From Eubacteriales bacterium (lineage in GTDB: Bacteria > Bacillota > Clostridia > Tissierellales > GPF-1), in contig DAOUQF010000017.1 in NCBI GenBank assembly GCA_030625815.1, forward strand, positions 1 through 64,000: a stretch of 64,000 nucleotides of DNA, written 5' to 3'. Each line of letters opens with the position of its first letter. Position 1 is the first letter of the stretch. The notes beneath the pieces were generated by a model that worked only from the letters and a program-made list of their open reading frames with translations, did not search any database and was not told the origin of the DNA. Below, in pieces: positions 24,781-34,043 of this stretch. Both the position numbers and the translations under genes were made by a program.

Positions 24781-26016
24781 ATGAAAAAATATTTGACGAA
24801 GAAACGGATACTAATTGCGGGTATTGTGACGGTTGTTTTGGGAGCAATCGGCGGATTCTATTATTTGAGCGGGGGGATCCCGGTAACGATAGTTTCGGCA
24901 GACCGCGGCAAAGTGGAGATGATTATTGAAGAAACAGGAACGATTGACAGCCGTCATCGCGTGATGCTGAAGGCAAGCGCGGCGGATACGGTTCAAACCG
25001 TTGCGGTGAGAACGGGCGATGCGGTATCAAAAGATGATGTGCTTGCAGAGTTGGATCATAAACTTCTCGATTCTCAAATCGAGGGGATAGAAGCGCAATT
25101 AAAGAATGTGGAACTGCAATTGCTGGAGGCCCTGGCGCCGAAGGATCAAGCCTTGATCAATCAAGCGCAGGCAGCGGTTCAGCAAGCCAGCATCGCCTAT
25201 GAACAAGCCAAGAAGGATCTGGCGATCCAGCAGGAGTTGTTGGCAGGAAAATATATCAGTCAAGCAAGCTATGATGTGTATGACAATCAGGCGAAACTGA
25301 CGAGACAGCAATTGACCATTGCGCAGAGCCAATTGCAAATCACGAGAAAAGGCATCAGCGAAAATGTGGAGGGGCAATTTGAAGCGCAAATTGATCAGCT
25401 TGAAAGCCAGCTGAACGCCTTGGAAGCGCAATTGGAAGACTATGTGATCGTTGCTCCATTTGACGGAGTCATTACGGAGAAACTGATCGACGAAGGCGCG
25501 TATGTCATGCCGGGAGAACCGATTATGGAGCTGTCGGATTTCAATGAGATGAAGGTGATCGTTGACTTGCTGGAAGATGACTTGCACTGGATATCAGAGG
25601 AAACACCGCTTACCTTGACCTTTGGGGAGGGGGAGTATATGGGCCAGATCACTCAGATTCATCCAAAAGCGAAAGAGACGGTTTCTGAATTGGGCATTCG
25701 TCAAAATCGCGTTGAAGTCGAGATCCTATTGATGCAGGGCTTGGAAAATGCCATTATCGGACAGGAGGCGGATGTGACCTTTGTGCCGGCTGTACGAGAC
25801 GAGGTATTGCGTGTTCCCATTGATGTTGTTTATCAGTTTGGTGATCAGCATTTCGTGATGTTGGTGGAAAACTCGACGTTGATCGAGAAAGCCGTCACGG
25901 TTGGACTTGAGGGAGAAGATTATTATGAAATTCTCGACGGCCTTCAAGAAGGGGATTCGGTTGTAAAGAATCTATCCAATGATTTGGAAGCAGGCATGAA
26001 GGTAACTGTAGAATAG
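24781..26016 (+). CDS. HlyD/MacA-type efflux adaptor protein
   Basis: A 411-residue periplasmic-adaptor-like subunit anchored by one N-terminal helix (about residues 7-28). The order is that of MacA and RND adaptors: first half of the lipoyl/barrel-sandwich domain (EETGTIDSRHRVMLKASA), a long coiled-coil hairpin rich in Q, L and A (about 95-220), the second lipoyl half (IVAPFDGVITEKLIDEGAYVMPGEPIMEL), then a beta-barrel and membrane-proximal domain. ATG at 24781 follows AGAGGTG. In Gram-positive bacteria such adaptors work with MacB-type ABC pumps without an outer-membrane channel. It ends the three-gene operon. Confidence 0.9.
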   Translation: MKKYLTKKRILIAGIVTVVLGAIGGFYYLSGGIPVTIVSADRGKVEMIIEETGTIDSRHRVMLKASAADTVQTVAVRTGDAVSKDDVLAELDHKLLDSQIEGIEAQLKNVELQLLEALAPKDQALINQAQAAVQQASIAYEQAKKDLAIQQELLAGKYISQASYDVYDNQAKLTRQQLTIAQSQLQITRKGISENVEGQFEAQIDQLESQLNALEAQLEDYVIVAPFDGVITEKLIDEGAYVMPGEPIMELSDFNEMKVIVDLLEDDLHWISEETPLTLTFGEGEYMGQITQIHPKAKETVSELGIRQNRVEVEILLMQGLENAIIGQEADVTFVPAVRDEVLRVPIDVVYQFGDQHFVMLVENSTLIEKAVTVGLEGEDYYEILDGLQEGDSVVKNLSNDLEAGMKVTVE

Positions 26017-26030
26017 ATGCGATGAAGAAG

Positions 26031-26052
26031 ACGGCGAAAGCCGTTTTTTTTT
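26031..26052 (+). terminator. Terminator of the ABC-FtsX-HlyD operon
   Basis: ACGGC and GCCGT enclose a GAAA tetraloop, followed by eight T residues. Confidence 0.9.
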
Positions 26053-26135
26053 GCGAAGAAGAAATGGAAGGATCGGGAGAAAAAGGAATTCCTGGCTAAA
26101 TATTAAGAAAACTCAATGAATTAAGGGCGATTGTC

Positions 26136-26164
26136 TTGACATTGCGTACAAATAGTTATAAGAT
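26136..26164 (+). promoter_or_regulatory. Promoter of the SAM-riboswitch operon
   Basis: TTGACA (26136-26141), 17 bp, TAAGAT (26159-26164), placed about 30 bases before the riboswitch aptamer. Confidence 0.7.
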
Positions 26165-26194
26165 ACGAACAATTCAATATTTGTCTGCAAAGAC

Positions 26195-26335
26195 AATCTT
26201 ATCAAGAGTGATGGAGGGAATTGGCCCGATGAAGTCCAGCAACCTATCGAAATGGTGTGGTGCTAAGTCCAACGGATTTTCCGGGAGATGAGAAGTTTGT
26301 ATATTATAAACTCTATCTTTTGATAGAGTTTTTTT
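26195..26335 (+). ncRNA. SAM-I (S-box) riboswitch with terminator
   Basis: The leader carries the S-box core: CTTATCAAGAG with GGAGGGA, then GGCCCGATGAAG, CAGCAACC, GGTGCTAA and a closing GATGAG that pairs with CTTATC (26198-26203 with 26287-26292) as helix P1. Downstream, ACTCTATC (26310-26317) pairs with GATAGAGT (26322-26329) and a T run to form a terminator. The segment between aptamer and terminator can pair alternatively as antiterminator. High S-adenosylmethionine should stop transcription before metF. Confidence 0.93.
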
Positions 26336-26350
26336 GTTAAGGGGGATAAA

Positions 26351-27235
26351 ATGAAGATACGAGATATGCTAGAAGCGAAACGCCCAACGGTATCATTTGA
26401 GGTGTTTCCGCCAAAACGGGATTATCCGATTGAAACCATTCATGATACGATTAATGGATTGAAAGATTTACGTCCCGATTTTATCAGTGTTACCTATGGG
26501 GCGGCCGGTTCGACGCAGAATCATACCGTGGAAATTGCATCAAAGATCAAGAATGAGTTCGGCATTGAAACTCTGGCGCATTTGACCTGCGTCACATCGA
26601 CTCGGGAGCAGATTAAACGAGTCTTGCATGAACTGCGCGAGAATCAGATTGAGAATGTTTTAGCATTGCGGGGAGATATCCCGGAATCCTATTTGAAGAA
26701 CCCTGATTTCACACCGCAATACCATTATGCCAGTGAATTGATTCGCGAAATCCACGCCGATGGTGATTGGTCCATCGGAGGCGCATGCTATCCGGAGGGA
26801 CATATCGAATCGAAGAATAAACTGAATGACATTAAATTCTTGAAGCAAAAAACCGATGAGGGGTTGGACTTCTTGGTGACGCAATTGTTTTTTGATAATG
26901 AGATGTTCTATCAGTTCCAAGAAAAGCTGGAATTATTGGATATTCAGACACCCGTGATCGCAGGAATTTTTCCATTTGTGAATATCCGACAGATCAAGCG
27001 AATTCAAGAGATTTCAGGGTGTAATCTTCCACCGAAATTCCTCCGAATTCTGGAGCGTTACGAGCACAGCCCGAAAGCCTTGCAAGAGGCGGGAATTGCA
27101 TATGCCGTCGATCAGATCATTGATTTGTTGTCGAGCGGAGTGGATGGGATACATATCTATACCATGAATAAACCGGAAGTGACGCGACGAATTATGAGAA
27201 GCATCAACCATGTGAGAACAACCTTGAATCGTTAG
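26351..27235 (+). CDS. metF: 5,10-methylenetetrahydrofolate reductase
   Basis: Reduces methylene-THF to methyl-THF, the methyl donor for MetH. The 294-residue single-domain TIM barrel with FAD has the N-terminal SFEVFPPK (catalytic Glu), ISVTYGAAGST, ALRGDIP and GGACYPEGH motifs. It is first in the SAM-riboswitch operon, starting about 15 bases after the terminator hairpin, with AAGGGGG before the ATG. No MetV partner gene is adjacent, so it looks like the ordinary rather than the acetogen-type enzyme, though electron donor cannot be inferred. Confidence 0.94.
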   Translation: MKIRDMLEAKRPTVSFEVFPPKRDYPIETIHDTINGLKDLRPDFISVTYGAAGSTQNHTVEIASKIKNEFGIETLAHLTCVTSTREQIKRVLHELRENQIENVLALRGDIPESYLKNPDFTPQYHYASELIREIHADGDWSIGGACYPEGHIESKNKLNDIKFLKQKTDEGLDFLVTQLFFDNEMFYQFQEKLELLDIQTPVIAGIFPFVNIRQIKRIQEISGCNLPPKFLRILERYEHSPKALQEAGIAYAVDQIIDLLSSGVDGIHIYTMNKPEVTRRIMRSINHVRTTLNR

Positions 27236-27245
27236 GAGAAAGACG

Positions 27246-27914
27246 ATGCAGATAGAAGAAGTGATGCGGTATCTTGGATATAAAAAAGATCATTATGATC
27301 AGCAAACCCTTCAACGGGTTAGGGAGATCATGGAAGTGGTTGAGGATACCATTGTTCCACACTGGGATTTTCAATCCTTCGAAATCCAAAAATGGTCAAA
27401 GGATCGAGTCGCATTGACGGATCTGCCATTTTTTCTGGAGGGGGAATCCATCGCGGAACACCTGCAGTTTGCTTCGCATATTTACGTAATGGCGGCAACT
27501 TTGGGGGTCGAATCTGAGCGATATCTACTGCGAACCCAGGCCGTCTCCATGGCGGACAGCATGATCGTAGACAGTTGCTTATCCGCCTATGTGGAAGAAG
27601 CGGCTGATCAATGCGAACAGGAAATTCGAAATTTGATTTCAGATTCCGAAGAGCTGACCTTTCGATTCAGTCCGGGGTATGGCGATTTTCCTTTAGGGGT
27701 GCATCAAGAAATGATTCGGAGCCTGAGGTGGGATCGGATTTTGGGAATAACGGTAACAAATTCGATGATGATGGTACCAAGCAAATCCGTTATTGCAGTG
27801 ATCGGAGTGGAAAAGACGGGCAAGCAAAAAGAACAAAAACAAGCAATGATGCCTTGCGGGAATCAAAGTTGTGAAGTGTGCGAGCTAAAAGATACCTGCA
27901 ATTGGAAAAAATAA
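27246..27914 (+). CDS. MetH-activation-domain protein (split reactivation module)
   Basis: A 222-residue protein resembling the vitamin B12-dependent methionine synthase activation domain, which in E. coli is the C-terminal module of MetH that binds SAM and reductively methylates inactive cob(II)alamin. The RFSPGYGDFPLGVHQ segment near residue 140 matches the RxxPGYP-like SAM-binding signature, followed by the ITVTNSMMMVPSKSVIAVIG strand. The C-terminal CGNQSCEVCELKDTC adds four cysteines not found in the E. coli domain. It lies between metF and a MetH that lacks this module, so it very probably supplies the function in trans. Confidence 0.9.
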   Translation: MQIEEVMRYLGYKKDHYDQQTLQRVREIMEVVEDTIVPHWDFQSFEIQKWSKDRVALTDLPFFLEGESIAEHLQFASHIYVMAATLGVESERYLLRTQAVSMADSMIVDSCLSAYVEEAADQCEQEIRNLISDSEELTFRFSPGYGDFPLGVHQEMIRSLRWDRILGITVTNSMMMVPSKSVIAVIGVEKTGKQKEQKQAMMPCGNQSCEVCELKDTCNWKK

Positions 27915-27923
27915 GGACGGTGG

Positions 27924-30320
27924 ATGATGAGCAGAGAGTGGAAAGAACAACTGGGTCATGAAGTTTTATTTTTTGACGGCGCAATGGGGACGATGATTCA
28001 TGCGGCCGATATTGCCGTGCCGGCAATTCCGGAAGAATTGAACATCGATCATCCGGAGGTGATTGTAGAGATCCATCAAGGCTTTATTCAGGCGGGAGCC
28101 AATTTTATTACGACGAACACCTTTGGCGCCAATCGCTTGAAATTGGAAAAGACGCGTTATTCTTTGGAAAAAATTATTGCGGCGGCGGTGGATGTTGCAC
28201 ATCTGGCGGTGGAAAGGGAAGGCGGATCCGTTCAGGTTGCTTATGACATAGGACCGATCGGGATGATGATGAAACCCATCGGCTCCCTTGATTTTGATAC
28301 GGCATACGAGATTTTCAAGGAGCAGGTTTTATTGCTTGATTCCGCGCGGGTTGATGCTGTATTGATCGAAACCATGACGGATATCTCCGAGATGCGGGCT
28401 GCAATTTTAGCCGTGAAGGAGAATTCTTCGTTTCCCGTGTTTGCGACAATGAGCTTTACAGAAGATGAGAGAACCCTGACGGGTACTGATCCAGAAACCA
28501 TGGTACGAATCCTTGAGGGCTTGAATGTAGATGTTTTGGGCGTCAATTGTTCTCTGGGCCCCGTGGAGATGACAGGCATCGTAAACCGGATCATGGCGGT
28601 TTCAAATACGCCGGTGATTGTTCAGGCCAATGCCGGCTTGCCGGTTCGTGTTGAAGGGGAGACGCGATTCTCCTTGGATCAAGAAAGTTATTCAACTGCC
28701 GTAGAATCTTTTCTTGAAGCGGGCGTCGCTGTGGTCGGGGGATGTTGCGGTACGACTCCTGCCTATATTCAAAGGCTGGTGGAGAAAGGAAGCTGCTTCC
28801 AACCAACCCAGGAAGATAAGCAGCGTGTCGATTTTGTTTGTTCATCAACGAAATCCGTCAATCTGAATGATGGTTTTATTCTGATTGGCGAGCGGATCAA
28901 TCCTTCGGGGAACAAGCGGTTGAAGGAAGCCTTTTTGAAGGGCGATTTTCAATTTGCGACCAAGGTTGCTTTTGAACAGATTCATCATGGCGCGCAGGTC
29001 CTGGATATCAATACTTCTTTGCCGCAAATCGATGAAGAGCAGGTGATGATTCAATTGGTCGATACCTTTTCAGGATTGCTGGATACGCCGCTGCAATTTG
29101 ATTCAGTCAAGGCCTCGGTGTTGGAGGCGGCGCTTCGCCGTTACGCCGGGATCGCCATTGTGAATTCAATCAGCGGGAAACAATCCTCCATGGATCGCCT
29201 CTTTCCATTGATTAAAAAGTATGGCGCCTATGCGGTCTGTCTCTGTCTCGATGAAAACGGGATTCCTCATACGGCAAAGGAACGGATCGCCATTGCGGAA
29301 AAATTGATCGAAAATGCAAAAAAATATGGCATTCCAGAGGAGCGCTTATTGATTGACACCCTGGTGTTGACCGCTTCGGCGCAACAAGCCGAGGTGATGG
29401 AGACCTTGGAAGCGATTCGAGTATTGAAAGCAAAATATCGGGTGAAAACCACCCTGGGGGTCAGCAATGTTTCCTATGGCCTGCCTTATCGACCTTTGAT
29501 CAATCGCGTGTTTTTCACCCTCGCTTTGGGGGTTGGACTGGATACGGCCATTATCAGTCCGGGCGCGGAAGGAATTGTGGATACCATTCACGCCTTTCAT
29601 GTATTGAATAATCAAGATCCCGGTGCGGTTTCCTTTATCGCATATAACGATCGGAAGCAACAGCCGGAATCGCAGGCGGATCCGGTTAATCTCAAGCAGG
29701 ACAATAGTTTAATTGCTCGATTGCTGGAAGGTGATGAAAGACAAGTGGAGGAATTGATTCGGGAAGCCTTGCAGCATAAAGCACCCCTTGCCGTGGTGGA
29801 TGAAGAGTTGATTCCGGCCCTCGATGCGATTGGGATGCAATATGAAAAACAGGAAATCTTTTTGCCGCAATTGATTCGCGCAGCGGAAACCGTAAAAGGA
29901 GCTTTTGAGCTGGTGAAATCAAAATTGGCTCAAGATCATGAAGACTTTGAACCAAAAGGAACCATTGCGCTGGCAACGGTGAAGGGCGATATCCATGATA
30001 TCGGCAAGAATTTAGTTAAAATTATGTTGGAAAGCTATGGATACCACGTGGTGGATTTGGGGAAAGATGTTGATGTCGAGGCGATTCTCGCTGTTATTCG
30101 AAAACACCGGATTCAGTTGGTTGGGTTGAGCGCGCTGATGACAACGACGGTTGCCGGCATGGAGGAAATCATTCAATCGATTCGCTCGGAATTTGACGAA
30201 GTGAAGGTCATGGTGGGCGGTGCGGTTTTGACGGATGAATACGCCAATCAGATTGGAGCGGATTTTTATTGCCGTGACGCGCGTGCTTCCGTATTTGTTG
30301 CGGATCAAGTGTTCAAGTAA
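27924..30320 (+). CDS. metH: Cobalamin-dependent methionine synthase lacking the activation domain
   Basis: Transfers the methyl group from methyl-THF via cobalamin to homocysteine. The 798 residues hold three modules in order: homocysteine-binding barrel (FFDGAMGTMI start; zinc Cys in GVNCSLGP and GGCCGTTP), pterin-binding barrel (LIGERINPSGNKRLKEA onward, about 320-590), and cap plus B12-binding domain with the base-off motif DIHDIGKN near residue 690 and VGGAVLTDEYA. The E. coli enzyme is about 1200 residues; the missing C-terminal reactivation domain is encoded by the preceding gene. ATG at 27924 has AAGGA six bases upstream. Confidence 0.95.
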   Translation: MMSREWKEQLGHEVLFFDGAMGTMIHAADIAVPAIPEELNIDHPEVIVEIHQGFIQAGANFITTNTFGANRLKLEKTRYSLEKIIAAAVDVAHLAVEREGGSVQVAYDIGPIGMMMKPIGSLDFDTAYEIFKEQVLLLDSARVDAVLIETMTDISEMRAAILAVKENSSFPVFATMSFTEDERTLTGTDPETMVRILEGLNVDVLGVNCSLGPVEMTGIVNRIMAVSNTPVIVQANAGLPVRVEGETRFSLDQESYSTAVESFLEAGVAVVGGCCGTTPAYIQRLVEKGSCFQPTQEDKQRVDFVCSSTKSVNLNDGFILIGERINPSGNKRLKEAFLKGDFQFATKVAFEQIHHGAQVLDINTSLPQIDEEQVMIQLVDTFSGLLDTPLQFDSVKASVLEAALRRYAGIAIVNSISGKQSSMDRLFPLIKKYGAYAVCLCLDENGIPHTAKERIAIAEKLIENAKKYGIPEERLLIDTLVLTASAQQAEVMETLEAIRVLKAKYRVKTTLGVSNVSYGLPYRPLINRVFFTLALGVGLDTAIISPGAEGIVDTIHAFHVLNNQDPGAVSFIAYNDRKQQPESQADPVNLKQDNSLIARLLEGDERQVEELIREALQHKAPLAVVDEELIPALDAIGMQYEKQEIFLPQLIRAAETVKGAFELVKSKLAQDHEDFEPKGTIALATVKGDIHDIGKNLVKIMLESYGYHVVDLGKDVDVEAILAVIRKHRIQLVGLSALMTTTVAGMEEIIQSIRSEFDEVKVMVGGAVLTDEYANQIGADFYCRDARASVFVADQVFK

Positions 30321-30346
30321 AGAAAATTTGCAGGCATTAAATAGAG

Positions 30347-30374
30347 AAGAGCCTCTCGATTGAGAGGCTCTTTT
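30347..30374. terminator. Bidirectional terminator, metH / degV
   Basis: A perfect 11-bp stem AAGAGCCTCTC / GAGAGGCTCTT around GATT, with T-rich sequence on the exit side for metH. Confidence 0.9.
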
Positions 30375-30375
30375 G

Positions 30376-31371
30376 CTATTTTTTCATTTTTGATCGATAC
30401 TCATCGAATCGTTTGACCAATTCATTTTTCGTAATGAATTCTGTGAGTCTTTGGTTGGCTTCCAGCATATGATTCATTTCATTCATCAGCAAACCATCAT
30501 GTTGATTCCCTTTTTCAATGAAGTACATGGATAATCCGCCCAACCCAACATGGGTGCCGACAGCAGCGCCCATTTGCATAATGTAGATATCGCCAGTGAA
30601 GGTCGTTTCGTTTCGGAGCTTGATTTCAAGACTCTCCGCGACCAATCGATCGGAGGTATATCCGATGATGATAAAGTCGGTGAGATCCATATCGACACGT
30701 TTATTGAATTCAGCAATATAGTGCAGCAGGACTTTCTTTCGACCCCTCAATTTTGCAACGATGGCGCCTTTTCCGTCACGCATGGTCATGATCGGCTTAA
30801 CCTTGAGCACCTTTCCAATCATGGCGCTAACGTTGGACAAGCGACCGCTTTTAATCAAATTGTCAAGATCATCAACAGAAAGGAAGTGTTTCACATTGCG
30901 CTTGTATTGTTCATTGAAACTGACCAATTCGTCGAAGGATGCACCCTGTTCCCGTAGAATGGCGCTTTTTAGAATCAGATAACCGCTGCCATGGCTCATG
31001 CTCTTTGAATCGACCACGTGAATTCGATATTTGGGATCGGTGTAGGTCTCTTGGAAGTATTCTTCGGCAACCTTTGCGGATTGATAGGAACCGCTGGTTC
31101 CACTCGACATACAAATGCACAAGATTTCCGTATAGCCTTCTTCGATCGCTTGATCCATGATATTCATAAATTTTTGCGGACTCGGCATAGCGGTTGTCGG
31201 CAAGACGTCAATAGATCCTAAAATTTTATAGAATTCATCAGGAGTCATATCTATCTTGTCCAGATAATCCTGATCATTCACTGTGATGGTTAAAGGGGCA
31301 ATGCTGAGCTTGTATTTTTCAACCACTTCTTGGGAGAGATCGCAGGTTGAATCCGCCATAATTTTTATCAT
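30376..31371 (-). CDS. DegV-family fatty-acid-binding protein
   Basis: A 331-residue two-domain DegV/FakB-like protein. FakB-type members bind one fatty acid and present it to the kinase FakA for phosphorylation and use in phospholipid synthesis. The conserved opening MIKIMADSTCDLSQEV, the TTAMPSPQKF motif, the CMSSGTSGSYQSA lipid-phosphate region and VDSKSMSHGSGYL are present. No FakA homologue is in the window, so the exact role stays open. It has its own promoter region and is convergent with metH. Confidence 0.88.
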   Translation of the reverse strand: MIKIMADSTCDLSQEVVEKYKLSIAPLTITVNDQDYLDKIDMTPDEFYKILGSIDVLPTTAMPSPQKFMNIMDQAIEEGYTEILCICMSSGTSGSYQSAKVAEEYFQETYTDPKYRIHVVDSKSMSHGSGYLILKSAILREQGASFDELVSFNEQYKRNVKHFLSVDDLDNLIKSGRLSNVSAMIGKVLKVKPIMTMRDGKGAIVAKLRGRKKVLLHYIAEFNKRVDMDLTDFIIIGYTSDRLVAESLEIKLRNETTFTGDIYIMQMGAAVGTHVGLGGLSMYFIEKGNQHDGLLMNEMNHMLEANQRLTEFITKNELVKRFDEYRSKMKK

Positions 31372-31447
31372 TCAAATCCTCCTTCAATCGTTCTATTATA
31401 AGCATATCATGTTTCTAAAACCGTGATCAAATTTCAAGAAAATTATG

Positions 31448-32647
31448 CTAGGATCTTTTCTTTTTGTTTCGTTTCGAGTCCGTTCTTTTCTGTACGGGCT
31501 TTTTGTGATGGCGATCCTTGGATTTGGAATCTGATGGTTGTTGATAGCTTGATCGTTTGATCTTCATTTGAATTTCTTTTTCAATCTCAGTCAGCAGGCG
31601 TTCATCCCGTGGCGCGACAAAGGTGATGGCAGAGCCTTCTTCACCCATACGGCCCGTGCGTCCGATTCGATGGATATAGGCTTCAGGCGTTTCGGGGATG
31701 TCGTAATTGTAAATATGAGAAACTCCAGAGATGTCAAGGCCCCTTGCCGCAACATCCGTGGCGATTAGATATTGATAGCGAGCTTCGCGAAATCCCTTCA
31801 TCACGCGCTGTCTGGCAGCCTGAGTCATGCTTCCATGAAGCTTGTTGCAAGAGTAGCGATGCAGGGACATAGCTCCTTCCAGGGCATCAGCGCGTCGTTT
31901 GGTTCGACAGAAGATAATTCCCAGAAATGGATTGGTGCGATCTAGTTCTTGAAACAGAGCCGCCTGTTTCCATCGGTCTGATGCGGTAATCACTTTTTGT
32001 TCGATGGATTCCAGGGTGATGGTTTCCTTTTCCGCCGCGATTTCAAGGGGATTCTTCATAAATTTGTATGCGATCTTTTTCACCTTGGAATCCAGGGTCG
32101 CTGAGAAACAAAGCAATTGCTTGTCTCGATTTGTACGCTTCAAAATCATCTCGATTTCATTTTGAAATCCAATAAAAAGCATTTGATCCGCTTCATCAAG
32201 CACCAATGTTTTCAAATGTGTCAAGTCAATGGTTTCGCGGGCCAAGTGATCCAGCAATCGCCCAGGGGTTGCGACAACAAAACTAACCGAGCCTTTTAAT
32301 CGCTTCAATTGTTTTTGAATATCCTGCCCGCCATAGATGGCAAGGATTTGAATCTCCGTATCTTTCGCCAGTTTTCTCGCTTCTTCAGTGATTTGAATTG
32401 CCAATTCTCGTGTTGGCGCAAGAATCAAGCCCTGAATTTCTTCGGCAGAGGGATCAAAGTGTTGAAACATGGGGATCAAAAAGGCCAGGGTTTTCCCTGT
32501 ACCGGTTTGCGCTTCCGCCATCAAGTCGTTGCCAGCCAGAATTTCTGCAATGGTGAGAGACTGGATGGGGGTTGGTTCTGAGATATTTTGTTCATCGAGC
32601 TTTCGCAGGATGGATTCGTTCAGGCCAAAGGACCGAAAAGTATTCAT
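31448..32647 (-). CDS. DEAD-box RNA helicase, short CshB/YfmL-like
   Basis: A 399-residue RNA helicase core with motif I AQTGTGKT, Ia PTRELA, II DEAD, III SATL, V DVAARGLDI and VI HRIGRTGRMG. The C-terminal tail of about 35 residues is rich in Lys, Arg and Ser (ending KRNKKKRS) and would bind RNA nonspecifically; there is no DbpA or CshA-type extra domain. Such enzymes in Firmicutes help ribosome assembly or mRNA decay, often in the cold. AAAGGG precedes the ATG. Confidence 0.88.
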   Translation of the reverse strand: MNTFRSFGLNESILRKLDEQNISEPTPIQSLTIAEILAGNDLMAEAQTGTGKTLAFLIPMFQHFDPSAEEIQGLILAPTRELAIQITEEARKLAKDTEIQILAIYGGQDIQKQLKRLKGSVSFVVATPGRLLDHLARETIDLTHLKTLVLDEADQMLFIGFQNEIEMILKRTNRDKQLLCFSATLDSKVKKIAYKFMKNPLEIAAEKETITLESIEQKVITASDRWKQAALFQELDRTNPFLGIIFCRTKRRADALEGAMSLHRYSCNKLHGSMTQAARQRVMKGFREARYQYLIATDVAARGLDISGVSHIYNYDIPETPEAYIHRIGRTGRMGEEGSAITFVAPRDERLLTEIEKEIQMKIKRSSYQQPSDSKSKDRHHKKPVQKRTDSKRNKKKRS

Positions 32648-32837
32648 ATGGGTTCCCTTTCTTTATAGGTTTCATCGTTTATAAATCACATAAGTATATC
32701 ATAGAACAGAAAGATTCGAAAGTCGGAAGGGGGCTTCGGGAACAACCCCTTGGTATGGTAAAATAAGGGTAATAGAAACTTGCGTGGTTTTCATACGATT
32801 GATGAATGAATAGGCGGGGAATGAAGGGGTGGAAGAG

Positions 32838-33908
32838 ATGAAATACAAGTTGGAAGAGTATCTGAAAGAAGCGGCGGAAAAAGATGAATTTTCAGGGGTT
32901 GTATTGATCAAACACGGGGAGCGAGAATTATATGAAGGCGCATTTGGTTATGCCAATCGAACCTGGAAGATTCCGCCGAATAGAGAAACAAAATTTCGAA
33001 TCGCTTCGCTTTCGAAAATTTTCACTGCGGTCGCGATTGGTCAATTGATTGATGCGAAAAAACTTGCGTTAACAGATTCTATCGTCGAGGTTCTAGCGCT
33101 TGAGGATACAACAATCTCAAGAACGGTAACAATTGCGCAGCTTTTGACGCATACCTCGGGGATTGGGGATTATTTTGATGAGATGAATGCCTCCGATGAT
33201 GACTGGGTTGCTTTATGGAAGGAAAAACCAATCTATCGGATGAGAAAACCGGAAGATTATTTTGAAATGTTCAAGAATCAGCCAGCCGTTTCCCCACCTG
33301 GAGGAAAATTTCAGTATTGCGGTGCCGGATACGTCTTGTTGGGCATGGTGATCGAAAAGCTGAAGGGCTGCGATTATCGAGAAGTGATTCGAGAAGACAT
33401 CTTTGAACGGATAGGTTTGCGAAACACGCTTTTTCTTGATAATGAAGAGGTTCTTGAGGGCGTGGCCGACGGGTATGAACCGGAAGAAGATGCGGACGGC
33501 AAAATACTTGGATGGAAGAAAAACATCTATACCATGACGCCGGTGCCGGCGGCCGATGGAGGAGCGACTTCAACGATTGATGATTTAATTCAATTTTATC
33601 GCGCCCTTCGAAAGGGCGAGCTAATGAGTAAAAAGATGACGAAGCAATTTATGATGCCGCATGTGATCGATCAGGATTCCGATGGCCATAGAGGCTACGA
33701 ATGGAAATATGGGTTTGCCAATTGGTTTCTTCTGAAGGAGAAAGCGATTGTCAGAATGGGTCATACGGGAGAAGAATTCGGTGTCAGCGCACGATATTAT
33801 TACTATCCGAAAGAAGAGATCGAGGTTGTTTTGTTGGGAAATCAGGGTTTTTGCATGGGGAAAATCGGTTGGAAAATCCATGATATGATTCTAGGTGTGG
33901 AAAAATAA
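32838..33908 (+). CDS. Cytoplasmic serine beta-lactamase-like hydrolase
   Basis: A 356-residue member of the class C beta-lactamase/penicillin-binding-protein-like family. The SxxK motif is SLSK in RIASLSKIFTAVAIG near residue 57, and HTGEEFG near 316 matches the third motif. The second motif, normally Tyr-x-Asn, reads YCG in FQYCGAGYVLLG, so its Asn is lost. No signal peptide is visible, so an intracellular esterase or peptidase is more likely than drug resistance. ATG at 32838 is chosen with GGGGTGG upstream; GTG at 32829 is in frame too. Confidence 0.82.
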   Translation: MKYKLEEYLKEAAEKDEFSGVVLIKHGERELYEGAFGYANRTWKIPPNRETKFRIASLSKIFTAVAIGQLIDAKKLALTDSIVEVLALEDTTISRTVTIAQLLTHTSGIGDYFDEMNASDDDWVALWKEKPIYRMRKPEDYFEMFKNQPAVSPPGGKFQYCGAGYVLLGMVIEKLKGCDYREVIREDIFERIGLRNTLFLDNEEVLEGVADGYEPEEDADGKILGWKKNIYTMTPVPAADGGATSTIDDLIQFYRALRKGELMSKKMTKQFMMPHVIDQDSDGHRGYEWKYGFANWFLLKEKAIVRMGHTGEEFGVSARYYYYPKEEIEVVLLGNQGFCMGKIGWKIHDMILGVEK

Positions 33909-34043
33909 TTTTGCGAATTTAAAAGTGGCGGGGGTATATATTTTTTACCGCGTAATAGAAGTGCCCTCAAAAAAAGAGCAGGTTGTAAATGGGTAAAAGC
34001 GAGTTGGTTGCCACCTAGTCGTTTCCAAGAAAAGGAGGATCAA

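Noticed and set aside
33909-34043. Possible riboswitch or structured leader before namA
   Set aside because: Some GC-rich pairing (GGCGG with ACCGC) is present, but no match to a known riboswitch core could be recognised.
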